A program made the translations under genes and the position numbers. The notes under the pieces are model-generated. The model was given only the letters and a program-made list of their open reading frames with translations, had not been told where the DNA came from and did no database searches. Positions 19,728 through 28,693 of a stretch of DNA of 64,000 nucleotides are shown in pieces (position 1 is the stretch's first letter; each line of letters starts with the position of its first letter). This DNA is from Nostoc carneum NIES-2107 (lineage in GTDB: Bacteria; Cyanobacteriota; Cyanobacteriia; Cyanobacteriales; Nostocaceae): positions 5,905,456 through 5,969,455 of the forward strand of contig AP018180.1 in the NCBI GenBank assembly GCA_002368155.1, written 5' to 3'.

Positions 19728-19818
19728 GTGATGACGGTTAACAGTTGACTGTTGACTGTTAACTGTAGTCAAGCATTTTTGAATTGATTTGTCCCTGGCA
19801 ATTACGGAAAATTACACT

Positions 19819-20115
19819 ATGGCAATACTTACTGGTTTAACATTTGGGGGAAAAGCTTGGACACCCCAATTTGTTCAAGATATTAACCAAGATAAATGCA
19901 TTGGCTGTGGTAGATGTTTTAAAGCTTGTGGTCGGAATGTGCTAATTCTGCGAGCATTAAACGAAGATGGCGAGTTTGTGGAAGATGAGGAGAATGAGGA
20001 AATAGAGCGTAAAGTTATGTCTATCATTCATCCAGAGTATTGTATTGGTTGCCAAGCTTGCGCTAGGACTTGTCCCAAAAATTGTTACACCCACACTCCA
20101 CTTGATCAAAATTAG
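19819..20115 (+). CDS. fdxB: nif-specific ferredoxin III (FdxB), 2[4Fe-4S]
   Basis: A 98-residue ferredoxin with Cys27, 30, 33 and 37 ([12 protein letters not shown]) and Cys75, 78, 81 and 85 ([12 protein letters not shown]), with an acidic insert between them (DEENEEIE). It starts [20 protein letters not shown], as in nif-linked ferredoxin III. A TTG start 30 bp upstream is possible but adds only unconserved residues. It is the last gene of the cluster, followed by a strong palindrome. It is likely an electron carrier in nitrogen fixation or cofactor synthesis (inference). Confidence 0.92.
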   Translation: MAILTGLTFGGKAWTPQFVQDINQDKCIGCGRCFKACGRNVLILRALNEDGEFVEDEENEEIERKVMSIIHPEYCIGCQACARTCPKNCYTHTPLDQN

Positions 20116-20488
20116 TTTTAGAGACGCGAAATTTCGCGTCTCTGCTTTAATATTCCATATATTTACTATTATTTTTTATTAAAAATTTATATACATAACT
20201 CTAATTTTAATTCAGAAAAAATCTAATTTTTATGTAAGATGTGTTACGGCTTATGCATAACACATCTAAACTACTTTCAAAGGTGTATTACGCTGACATT
20301 AACACACGCTAAGTCAGAATGTCACTTAACTTTAACAAGATTTAGCTCCCCGACTTTTAAAAAAGTTGGGGAGATGGGAAACAACTTTTAATTACGAGTG
20401 ATTACTGATGATTGCGGCATTTAAACATAGTTAGGATGTAGCAAATAATATAGCATTAGCTACTTGAGATAGCGGATTGAAAAGGTAA
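20116..20488. other. Intergenic region after the nif cluster
   Basis: 373 bp without a gene. It holds the palindrome AGAGACGCGAAATTTCGCGT (complete at 20120-20143), which with the following T-rich sequence may terminate nif transcription. A second hairpin has arms GATGTGTTA and TAACACATC (20238-20246 and 20258-20266). A third, at 20346-20373 (CTCCCCGACTTTT arm), recurs in related form at 23808-23839 and 50586-50618. The rest is AT-rich. Confidence 0.7.
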
Positions 20489-20710
20489 ATGAATATCAAA
20501 AAACCCTTGGTGAGAAATCAGCCAGAGGTAGGACAGCTTATCCGGAGGCTGCGGCTTGTGGCTGGGCTAACGCAAGAACAGTTTGCAGCCTCTTTAGGTG
20601 TTACATATTCAACAATTAACCGTTGGGAAAATAAACGCTCTCAACCATCACCCTTGGCGATGGAGAAGATTGAGAGAATGTTAAAAGCAATGGATGAACA
20701 ATTTTATTAG
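20489..20710 (+). CDS. XRE-family helix-turn-helix regulator
   Basis: A 73-residue protein that is almost entirely a Cro/CI-type HTH: VGQLIRRLRLVAGLTQEQFA ... LGVTYSTINRWENKRSQPSP. It has no extra effector domain. It sits 149 bp upstream of a large gene whose N-terminus looks like a ParE/RelE toxin fold. Small XRE proteins next to such domains are often antitoxins or autoregulators, so it may control the following gene; this is inference from position only. Confidence 0.88.
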   Translation: MNIKKPLVRNQPEVGQLIRRLRLVAGLTQEQFAASLGVTYSTINRWENKRSQPSPLAMEKIERMLKAMDEQFY

Positions 20711-20859
20711 TTCTAGAAAGTCAGCCATATTTGCTCTGTTTGGGTATGGGCGATCGCAAATTTAACTTGGCAATTTAGAATTAATCACGGTTAGACAAAT
20801 ATTAATTATTTATCTATGTATTTTTTGACTAATTTATTGAAGCTGACACAATTAAAATT

Positions 20860-23787
20860 ATGCTCTCTATCGTCCTACATCCAGATGTTGTTAAGTTTTT
20901 AAGAAAAGATATTAGTAATACTGTCCGACAAAAAACTTGGGATTGTATTAATCAGCTAAGACGGCGGCAGTTTAATGGTGGATTGAGGGTTAAACGGCTT
21001 AAAGGAATTACTAAAAGGGTTTGGGAAGCAAGGATTGATCGTGCTAGTCGTCTAATTTTTACTTACAACAAATCAAGACAGCCTGAAACAGGAGAGGCGG
21101 AAGTTTACATTGCTATTCAGGATATTTGTTTGGATCATGATGATGTTCCTAGAAAAGCAGCTAGAGAAAGAACTCCGGATGCAACTTGGTTAGATGGAGA
21201 AATAATTAATACCTTAGGTAACATAGAATCAAATTTGCATGAACTGCCGCAAGCTGAACGTGACACACTAGAATTAGCTCTATTAGAAGATGAAGATTTA
21301 GATGCAGTAATTTCATCAGAACATAGAGATGAATTATTAGGTAATATCCAGTGGTTAATTATAGACTCACCTGAAGATTGGCAACGAGCTATTATTAATC
21401 AGGATGTAGATTTACAATTAAAACTCACTCCAGAAGAATATGCACTAGCTACAAAAAATGCTGATATTCTTCTCAAAGGTAGTGCTGGAACTGGTAAAAC
21501 TACAGTAGCCATACATCGTATTTTATATGATTACTTACAGTATCCAGAATCTGGTAAAAGGCTGTATGTTGCTTACAATCCTTTATTAGTAAATAATGCT
21601 AAAGAACAGTTTTATCAATTATTAGGGACTAATAATCCTGCAGTTACATCTCTGTTTCAGTTTAAAACCTTAAGGGACTTATGTTTAGAAATTCTTGAGC
21701 TAACTGGACAGAGTTATTTACCAGAGGATGAAGTAAATTTTCATATATTTGAAAAAATTTATTTACATAAAGAACGTCAAAGATATCCCACCGCTTTAGT
21801 TTGGAATGAAATTCGTAGCATTATTAAAGGCAGCCAACTTGCTTTAGATTCAGATTATTTAAGCCAATCTGAGTATGAACATTTAGGCGCTAAACGCTCA
21901 AGTATTATTCAACTGAGTAGACGCGCTAATTTTTACTCTGCATTTACCTATTGGTATCAAAGAAAAATTAAAGAAAGTGGGCGGTTTGATGAGATAGATT
22001 TGACTCGTAGAGCCTTAGAAATTATCACTGAAAAAAATCTTCAATATTATCGGTTAATTGTCTGTGATGAAGTGCAAGATTTTACGGAATTACAGTTGGA
22101 ATTTATCATGCGACTAATTGCACCCACTGGTAATTTGTTTTTTGCTGGTGATTTACACCAAATGATTAGTCCTAGCGGTTTTCGCTGGGAAGACTTGAAA
22201 ACCAGATTTTTTCACCACGGACGACAACAACCTCTGCAAGAAACCTTTACATTTAACTTTCGCAGTGTTGGTTCATTAGTGAATTTAGCTAATCAAATAT
22301 TGCGAGTACGTTATCGATTATTAAATACATCTTATCCTTATAAAAACACTCAAGCTATTAGTAATTATGGTGAACCGACTCGCATAGTTGCTGGTTCTTA
22401 TAAACAGCTTGGATCTATACTTCAAACTTTGCATCCAGGTGATGCTATTTTAGTCAGAACTAATCCAGAAAGAGAACATCTGCGAGAAGTTTTTAAATCT
22501 TCTTTAGTGTTTACTATTGAAGAAGCTAAAGGTTTAGAGTTTGATACTATATTTTTAGTAAATTTTTTCCAGTGTCGCCGGGATTTATGGCAAAGAGCTT
22601 TACAACAACCTTCTCGATTACAAGAGCATGAAACACCAGGGTTATTATTAGAAATGAATTTACTGTATGTGGCGGTAACTCGTGCTCGTCGGATTTTAAA
22701 TGTGTGGGAAGAAAACATTTCGGAATTTTGGCAGCAACCAGAGCTAATCAACCACTACACAATTCAGGATATGCAAACAGTTGCAGAAAATCGTTCGGGT
22801 ACACAAGTTCAAGATTGGCAGCAACGTGGAGAATATTACTTAAAAGCTGAGTTTTATCTACAAGCTGCTGAATGTTTTGAAAAATCAGGTGATAGATTAA
22901 AATATTCCCAGGCAAGGGCTAAACAACTACATAAAGAAGGTAAATATCAAGAAGCTGCGGAAATTTTTGCTGAATTAGAAAATTGGGAAACTGCTGCTAA
23001 ACTTTTCCAGCGTGTTCAGCAATGGCAATCAGCAGCAAACTGTTGGGGAAAAGCAGGTAATTTTGAACAGAAGCAAATTTGTGAAATTCATTTATTAGAA
23101 GCACAAGGCCAATTTGCACAAGCAGCGAGAGAATGGGAAGTTATTGGAAGATATAAGCAGGCTGCTGAATTATTTGAGAAATATGAACAGTGGCAACCAG
23201 CTGCAAACTGTTGGCAACAAGCAGGGAATTTAGAAAAAAAGCAAATCTGTGAAATTCGACTTTTGGAAATAAAACAACAGTGGGAGGATGCAGCGCAGCA
23301 ATGGCATCAACTGAGGCGATTTGATGATGAAAAACGTTGCTGGCTGAATAGTAATAATACAGCTAAAAGAGCTGAATACCTAGCGAAAGATTTTGAAAAA
23401 CAAAAACAATGGTTACAAGCCTATGAACAATATCAATTAGCAGGAATAGTTGATAAAGCTGCAGAAACTTGTCAAAAAGCTATTGAAAGTTTAATGGCAT
23501 CTGGAAAGCAAAACTTTGAACAACAAAATTTTCAAGGAGCATTAGCTGATTGCACACAAGTATTACAGTTGAATCCTAAGGAGATTGAAGCTTATGTACG
23601 CCGAGGTATGGCTAAGACTAAACTTAAAAAATATCTTTCTGCTATAGATGATTACAATCAAGCTTTGAAGATTAATCCTCAATATGCAGAGGTATATCAC
23701 TCTCGAGGAAGAGTTTACCAAATATTGAGCCAGCTAGATCTCCAAACAGCGGCGATGCTGAAAGAAAAGAAAAAGCCCGAAAGTTAG
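20860..23787 (+). CDS. ParE/RelE-like domain fused to UvrD-type helicase and TPR repeats
   Basis: A 975-residue protein in three parts. Residues 1-100 (VKFLRKDISNTVRQKTWDCI ... LKGITKRVWEARIDRASRLI) look like the ParE/RelE toxin superfamily. Residues about 190-640 are a superfamily-1 helicase: Walker A GSAGTGKTT (207-215), motif II DEVQD (403-407) and motif VI YVAVTRARR near 605. Residues about 660-960 are tetratricopeptide-like repeats (YYLKAEFYLQAAECFEKSGD and similar), with standard TPRs at the end. DNA or RNA unwinding is likely; the biological role is unknown. No helicase-2B nuclease motif was seen. A small HTH gene precedes it. Confidence 0.85.
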   Translation: MLSIVLHPDVVKFLRKDISNTVRQKTWDCINQLRRRQFNGGLRVKRLKGITKRVWEARIDRASRLIFTYNKSRQPETGEAEVYIAIQDICLDHDDVPRKAARERTPDATWLDGEIINTLGNIESNLHELPQAERDTLELALLEDEDLDAVISSEHRDELLGNIQWLIIDSPEDWQRAIINQDVDLQLKLTPEEYALATKNADILLKGSAGTGKTTVAIHRILYDYLQYPESGKRLYVAYNPLLVNNAKEQFYQLLGTNNPAVTSLFQFKTLRDLCLEILELTGQSYLPEDEVNFHIFEKIYLHKERQRYPTALVWNEIRSIIKGSQLALDSDYLSQSEYEHLGAKRSSIIQLSRRANFYSAFTYWYQRKIKESGRFDEIDLTRRALEIITEKNLQYYRLIVCDEVQDFTELQLEFIMRLIAPTGNLFFAGDLHQMISPSGFRWEDLKTRFFHHGRQQPLQETFTFNFRSVGSLVNLANQILRVRYRLLNTSYPYKNTQAISNYGEPTRIVAGSYKQLGSILQTLHPGDAILVRTNPEREHLREVFKSSLVFTIEEAKGLEFDTIFLVNFFQCRRDLWQRALQQPSRLQEHETPGLLLEMNLLYVAVTRARRILNVWEENISEFWQQPELINHYTIQDMQTVAENRSGTQVQDWQQRGEYYLKAEFYLQAAECFEKSGDRLKYSQARAKQLHKEGKYQEAAEIFAELENWETAAKLFQRVQQWQSAANCWGKAGNFEQKQICEIHLLEAQGQFAQAAREWEVIGRYKQAAELFEKYEQWQPAANCWQQAGNLEKKQICEIRLLEIKQQWEDAAQQWHQLRRFDDEKRCWLNSNNTAKRAEYLAKDFEKQKQWLQAYEQYQLAGIVDKAAETCQKAIESLMASGKQNFEQQNFQGALADCTQVLQLNPKEIEAYVRRGMAKTKLKKYLSAIDDYNQALKINPQYAEVYHSRGRVYQILSQLDLQTAAMLKEKKKPES

Positions 23788-24145
23788 TAGCACTGCGTTG
23801 TTACCCAGATTCCCGAATTTTTGAAAAAGTCGGGAATCTAAATCTCGCTAAAGTTAAGTAATGCATCGCAGTATGGATGCTGGGTTAGGCGCTAGGATAG
23901 TTATTTCGTGACAAATTATATTAAAAATAAGCGCCTAATACCAAATCAAATAATGTTGGCGACACATCAATAAGATTCTAGAAGGTAAGGCAGTGCCTTG
24001 ACCCTATAATCTGTCGCATTCTTTTTTCAAATTGGTATACTATACCATACAAAAATATTTATAAATAAACTCTTATTGCTGCTTGCTATAACTAAGGCTA
24101 TCTTAATAACGAAAACTCTTTCTTGTGGTTGGGTGAGGTGTATAA
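23788..24145. other. Intergenic region before the chemosensory cluster
   Basis: 358 bp without a gene. It has a hairpin (23808-23839, arms AGATTCCCGAATTTTT and its near-complement) that may terminate the helicase gene. It also has a short repeat AAGGCAGTGCCTTGACCCTA at 23990-24009, found again near 24752-24771. The remainder is AT-rich and should hold the promoter of the Wsp-like cluster. Confidence 0.6.
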
Positions 24146-24613
24146 ATGTTAATGTTACTCTTCTACTTAAATAATGAGCGTTACGCTATAGCGAGTCAGC
24201 AGGTTGTAGAAGTTTTACCACTTGTCACCCTGAAAATCCTGCCTCACGCACCTGAACATTTAGCTGGTGTGTTTAATTATCGAGGGCGAATTGTTCCTGT
24301 GTTAGATTTATGTCTGTTGATACAAGGTAAACCCTGCTGTGAACACTTGAGTTCTCGCATGATTCTGGTGAATTATTGGCGAGGAGATGCTGCAAAGTCT
24401 CCTTCAAAATCGGCTTTTGTAGGTTTGATGGCAGAACGAGTTGTAGAAACGTTGCAGCAATCAGAAATACAATTGGTTGATACTAATATTCAGATAAATT
24501 CAACTCCTTATCTGGGTAAGATGATTTTAGATGAGCAAGGTATGATTCAATGTTTGCAGATTGAACATTTGTTATCAGAAGCGGAACAAGTTTATCTTTT
24601 ACCAGCTAGCTAA
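24146..24613 (+). CDS. CheW-like coupling protein (WspB position)
   Basis: A 155-residue single CheW domain: LLFYLNNERYAIASQQVVEV at the start, then PEHLAGVFNYRGRIVPVLDL, the typical docking strand pair. It couples a chemoreceptor to the CheA kinase. It is the first gene of a cluster in the order CheW, CheR-TPR, MCP, CheW, CheA-REC, CheB, matching the Wsp (alternative cellular function) systems except that the receptor is third instead of first. It is preceded by GGGTGAGGTG, a plausible ribosome-binding site. Confidence 0.88.
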   Translation: MLMLLFYLNNERYAIASQQVVEVLPLVTLKILPHAPEHLAGVFNYRGRIVPVLDLCLLIQGKPCCEHLSSRMILVNYWRGDAAKSPSKSAFVGLMAERVVETLQQSEIQLVDTNIQINSTPYLGKMILDEQGMIQCLQIEHLLSEAEQVYLLPAS

Positions 24614-24856
24614 ATATTTAGGCAGAGGGGCAGGGGGCAGGGAGCAGGGGGAGGTAAACTCGTTTTTTATGAATGAAATTGAATAATTTATTTTTTGGAA
24701 TTTCCTAAATACTGCATTTTTTACTAGAAGTAAGTACAAATAATTATCAGGTCAAGGCAGTGCCTTGCCCCTACCTGTGGACTTCATTATCTAAAATAAG
24801 CTGGACGTAGCTAAACAGAATGAATTAAGCACAATAAATTTAATTTTGTACCAATA

Positions 24857-26080
24857 TTGATAATGATTTATTCTGATGGCGAAGCTTTACTGAGAAGAAG
24901 AATTGGTTTAGATGCAAACTCAATAGGTGCTGCTAGTATTGCTAGGGCTATTGAGCAGAGAATGGCGGATGGGAACATTACAGAAATAGCCTCCTATTTG
25001 GAAAGAGTGCAGGAATCTACAGCAGAATGGGAAGCATTAATTGATAGTGTAATTGTTCCAGAAACTTGGTTTTTTCGGGAGCGGGAATCTTTTAATTTTT
25101 TACAAAAATCTATTCAAACAGAGTGGTTAAGAAATCAGCCTAAAAGAGTATTACGGGTTTTAAGTGTGCCATGTTCTACTGGTGAAGAGCCTTATTCAAT
25201 TGCGATCGCACTTTTGGAGGCTGGGTTAAATCCGGCTAATTTTCACATTGATGCGATTGATATTAGTAAAAAATGCTTGTTAACGGCTCAAAGAGCGATT
25301 TACGATAAATATTCGTTTCGCGGCAATAGTTTATCGTTCCAAGAACGCTATTTTCAACCAACTGAAGGGAGATATCGACTGTGCGAACAGGTAAGAAATT
25401 TAGTGCATTTTCGCCAAGGTAATTTAGCTGATACCGATTTTCTGCTGGGTGCAGCATCCTATGATGTTGTCTTTTGCCGCAACTTGTTGATTTATTTTGA
25501 ACCCAGCACCAAAGAACGCACTATCCGCACCTTGGAACGGTTACTAATTCAGGATGGTTTGCTGTTTGTTGGTCATGCGGAAACAGGTTTGTTACTGAAT
25601 TCGCGCTTTACCTTGGTTCCTCATTCTTTGGCCTTTGCCTATCGTAAAACGAATGTGTCTCGTTCTGTAGCCAAAAGTAACTCAGGCGATCGCAAAAAGC
25701 ATCATCCCATTTCACCCAAACAGCGTATTGCTCACCATCGCCAACCCCAACAACCACCAATTCCCGAGAAAAACTTGCTAGATGCTGCCAGAACTTTAGC
25801 CGATCAAGGTTCTTTGCAACAAGCCTGTCAACTTTGCCAGGACTATCTCCAAAAAAATTTGGCCAGTGTCGAAGGCTATGTCTTGCTTGGTCAAGTGCAA
25901 CAAGCAATGGGTGAAAATGAACAAGCAGCAGCATCTTTCCAAAAAGCAATTTATCTGCAACCAAATCACGAAGAAGCATTAATTCATTTAGCTTTATTGC
26001 GAGAACATCAAGGAGATATGGTTAATGCTGAGTTGCTTTGGCAACGCATTCATCGGCTGCATAATCAGCAATCAAGATGA
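24857..26080 (+). CDS. CheR methyltransferase with C-terminal TPR (WspC-like)
   Basis: Methylates receptor glutamates with SAM. CheR all-helical and SAM domains occupy about residues 1-265: ETWFFRERESFNFL, SVPCSTGEEPYSIAIALLEA (SAM motif I) and FCRNLLIYFE. After a basic linker (HHPISPKQRIAHHRQPQQPP), residues about 300-400 carry TPR repeats (EGYVLLGQVQQAMGENEQAA). The same CheR-TPR build is found in WspC. It lies between the first CheW and the receptor. Confidence 0.92.
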   Translation: MIMIYSDGEALLRRRIGLDANSIGAASIARAIEQRMADGNITEIASYLERVQESTAEWEALIDSVIVPETWFFRERESFNFLQKSIQTEWLRNQPKRVLRVLSVPCSTGEEPYSIAIALLEAGLNPANFHIDAIDISKKCLLTAQRAIYDKYSFRGNSLSFQERYFQPTEGRYRLCEQVRNLVHFRQGNLADTDFLLGAASYDVVFCRNLLIYFEPSTKERTIRTLERLLIQDGLLFVGHAETGLLLNSRFTLVPHSLAFAYRKTNVSRSVAKSNSGDRKKHHPISPKQRIAHHRQPQQPPIPEKNLLDAARTLADQGSLQQACQLCQDYLQKNLASVEGYVLLGQVQQAMGENEQAAASFQKAIYLQPNHEEALIHLALLREHQGDMVNAELLWQRIHRLHNQQSR

Positions 26081-26280
26081 TATTTGCTGTGTTAGTACAG
26101 TTTTAACGTGATGAATTGTTAAGTTATTTATCTTTTATTTATAAGTTGTTTGTCTGATAGCTGGCATGGGAACGCTTGCATTTACAAGGTGTGTCTCTGC
26201 CTAGATGTTTTGTTTGTTAATTATAGATTTCTCTCAATTAACTAAATATATTTCGTATTATTTGAGGACACAATAAATAT

Positions 26281-27918
26281 ATGCAACAAGGTTTAAAACT
26301 TAATCAATTTGTAGTAGCTGGATGTGGTCTAATTGTTATCTTGGCTAGCGTGACAACATATATTACCAAAAGAACCAATCAAGAGTTATTAGCTAATGCA
26401 AATACAGTTAGTAAAAGCTACGCTTTAAAAGCGAATTTAAAAGAATTGGAGAAACTCCTAGTTGACTCTGAAACTGGACAGCGAGGATTTATTATCACAA
26501 AACAAGAAGAATATCTAGAACCATTTTATAAGGCAGAAGAACAAATAAGTGTTGTTTTGAATGAATTGAGTAAAGAATTTAAAGCTGATAGCTCACACAG
26601 TATGTCATTTAATAAAATTTTAGAACTATCAAAAGAAAAGATTCATCTGTCAGAAACAACAATTCAAATGAAAAAGAATGGGCAAGATAAACAGTTGCTG
26701 ACCTATTTCTCTGAAAATCGGGGAAAAAAGCTTATGGATCAAGTTAATCAAGAAATTGATAAAATGCTCAAAGCAGAAGATGAAAACTTAAAAGAGCACC
26801 AAAAAGAAGTTAATCAACTGCAAAGTTTTTCCGATTTAGTTATTGTTGGTAGTTTGATATGTATTATATTAACAGTAATATCAGTTTGCCTTGCTATTAT
26901 TCTTATTCCTGGTAGAGCTTTGAGCCGTTCTTTACAAAGTGCCTTTACTTTAGCAGAAAAGGTTTCTGCTGGAGATTTAACAGTTGAGGTTGAATCTAAT
27001 TCCACAGATGTCATTGGTAAGCTCATGTCTACTTTAAAAGATATGGCACAAAACCTCAGTAATCTGATTCGACAAGTACAACAATCTGGGATTCAAGCAA
27101 CTTCTTCCGCAACACAGATAGCAGCATCGGGTAAACAATTAGAAGCCACATTAACAGAGCAAGTAGCCTCAACAAATCAGGTAGCAGCAGCGGCGAAAGA
27201 AATTTCCGCGACTTCTAGAGAACTTGTAAAAACAATGGAAGAAGTAGCGGCTATGTCGCAAAGTACAACAATTGCAGCTACCGATAGTCAAAAAGATTTG
27301 TTGCGAATGGAAGCAACGATGCGCCAACTAGCAGAGGCGACTAATTCTATTGCTGCGAGGTTAGGAGTAATTAGTGAGAAAGCTAACAATATTAACAATA
27401 TTGTATTCACAATTACTAAAGTGGCAGACCAAACAAATTTACTGTCATTGAATGCAGCTATTGAAGCTGAAAAAGCGGGGGAATATGGCTTAGGTTTTGC
27501 TGTTGTTGCGAGAGAAATTCGCCGTTTAGCCGACCAAACCGCAGTTGCTACCCTTGATATTGAACAGATGGTTAAACAAATGCAATCTTCCGTTTCTACA
27601 GGCGTAATGGAAATGGATAAGTTTGCCACAGAAGTAGGACGAAGTGTGGAAGATGTGGCTAATATCAGCACTCAGGTAGGACAAATTATTGAGCAAGTAC
27701 AAGATTTGTCACCCAGGTTTGAAGTTGTTAGTCAAGGGATGGAAACTCAATCTCAAGGAGCGCAACAAATTAGTGAAGCGATGACACAATTAAGCAGTAC
27801 TTCTGCTCAGACTGCTGGTTCTTTGAGAGAAATTAATAATACGATTTCTCAACTTAACCAAGTTGCTCAAGGTTTACGGCAAGAAATTTCGCGGTTTAAA
27901 GTTAGGGCAATTAGTTAA
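26281..27918 (+). CDS. Methyl-accepting chemoreceptor with CHASE3-like sensor (WspA-like)
   Basis: A 545-residue receptor: TM1 about residues 9-27; an extracytoplasmic region with the CHASE3 hallmark [20 protein letters not shown] (about 60-80); TM2 about 184-208; HAMP about 209-262; and a signalling coiled coil with the tip [20 protein letters not shown] and [13 protein letters not shown]. It probably sits in the plasma membrane and senses a surface or envelope cue; the ligand is unknown. The sensor region differs from Pseudomonas WspA only as far as I can judge by motif, not by alignment. It is the third gene of the cluster. Confidence 0.93.
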   Translation: MQQGLKLNQFVVAGCGLIVILASVTTYITKRTNQELLANANTVSKSYALKANLKELEKLLVDSETGQRGFIITKQEEYLEPFYKAEEQISVVLNELSKEFKADSSHSMSFNKILELSKEKIHLSETTIQMKKNGQDKQLLTYFSENRGKKLMDQVNQEIDKMLKAEDENLKEHQKEVNQLQSFSDLVIVGSLICIILTVISVCLAIILIPGRALSRSLQSAFTLAEKVSAGDLTVEVESNSTDVIGKLMSTLKDMAQNLSNLIRQVQQSGIQATSSATQIAASGKQLEATLTEQVASTNQVAAAAKEISATSRELVKTMEEVAAMSQSTTIAATDSQKDLLRMEATMRQLAEATNSIAARLGVISEKANNINNIVFTITKVADQTNLLSLNAAIEAEKAGEYGLGFAVVAREIRRLADQTAVATLDIEQMVKQMQSSVSTGVMEMDKFATEVGRSVEDVANISTQVGQIIEQVQDLSPRFEVVSQGMETQSQGAQQISEAMTQLSSTSAQTAGSLREINNTISQLNQVAQGLRQEISRFKVRAIS

Positions 27919-27961
27919 TAGGTAATGGGTAATGGGTAATTGGTAATTGGTAATTGGTAAT
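27919..27961. repeat. Heptamer repeat (GTAATGG / GTAATTG)
   Basis: About six 7-bp units, TAATGGG changing to TAATTGG, between the receptor gene and the second CheW gene, directly after the receptor stop codon. Typical STRR. Confidence 0.85.
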
Positions 27962-28024
27962 AGAAATTTCTCCCTTGCCCCCTGCCCCCTTGCATACTAA
28001 GGCTCCTCTGCTTCTTTTTCTACT

Positions 28025-28693
28025 ATGAATAATTGTTATAATCTCATCGGTATTGCTGGCGATCGCTCTTGTCCAGAGTTACCTAATTTTATTCATTGTC
28101 GTAACTGTCCTGTATATTCAAATATTGGTCGTCAGTTACTAGAGCGCACTATACCGGAAAATTATCGCCATGAGCGAACTGAGCTATTTTCTCAGGAACG
28201 GGCAGATGCTAAAACTTTAACTATTGCAGAAACTTTGACAGTTGTTATCTTTCGTTTGCAAGGAGAATGGCTGGCGCTGTCTACGCAAGTTTTTAAAGAA
28301 AGCATATCGCCGACTTTGATTCATACTCTACCCCATCGAAGTAATCAAATATTACGAGGATTGGTCAATATTCGCGGCGAATTACAATTGTGTATCTCGT
28401 TAACTCATTTGCTGAATTTGGAAACTGCTAATACCCCAACTGCAACTTTGAGTCCTGTCGTCTATCCACGCATGGCGGTAGTGGAAAAAGCAGGTAGTGT
28501 GTGGGTGTTTTCTGTAGATGAACTTTATGGAATTCAGCGATTTCAGCAACGTGAATTACGAGATACTCCAAATAGTATGACAGCAGCAACTCACCACTTT
28601 ACCAAAGGTTTTTTTTATTGGCGTGAGAAGAGTCTCGGCTATTTGGATGAGGAATTATTATTTACCACCTTGGACAAAAAGGTGTATCGATGA
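28025..28693 (+). CDS. CheW-like coupling protein with Cys-rich N-terminus (WspD position)
   Basis: A 222-residue protein. The first 40 residues contain a cysteine pattern (GIAGDRSCPELPNFIHCRNC, then PVY) seen in WspD-type couplers. A CheW domain follows from about residue 70 (TVVIFRLQGEWLALSTQVFK, then NQILRGLVNIRGELQLCIS). It overlaps the CheA start by 4 bp (ATGA), so the two are probably made together. It is the second coupler of the system. Confidence 0.88.
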   Translation: MNNCYNLIGIAGDRSCPELPNFIHCRNCPVYSNIGRQLLERTIPENYRHERTELFSQERADAKTLTIAETLTVVIFRLQGEWLALSTQVFKESISPTLIHTLPHRSNQILRGLVNIRGELQLCISLTHLLNLETANTPTATLSPVVYPRMAVVEKAGSVWVFSVDELYGIQRFQQRELRDTPNSMTAATHHFTKGFFYWREKSLGYLDEELLFTTLDKKVYR

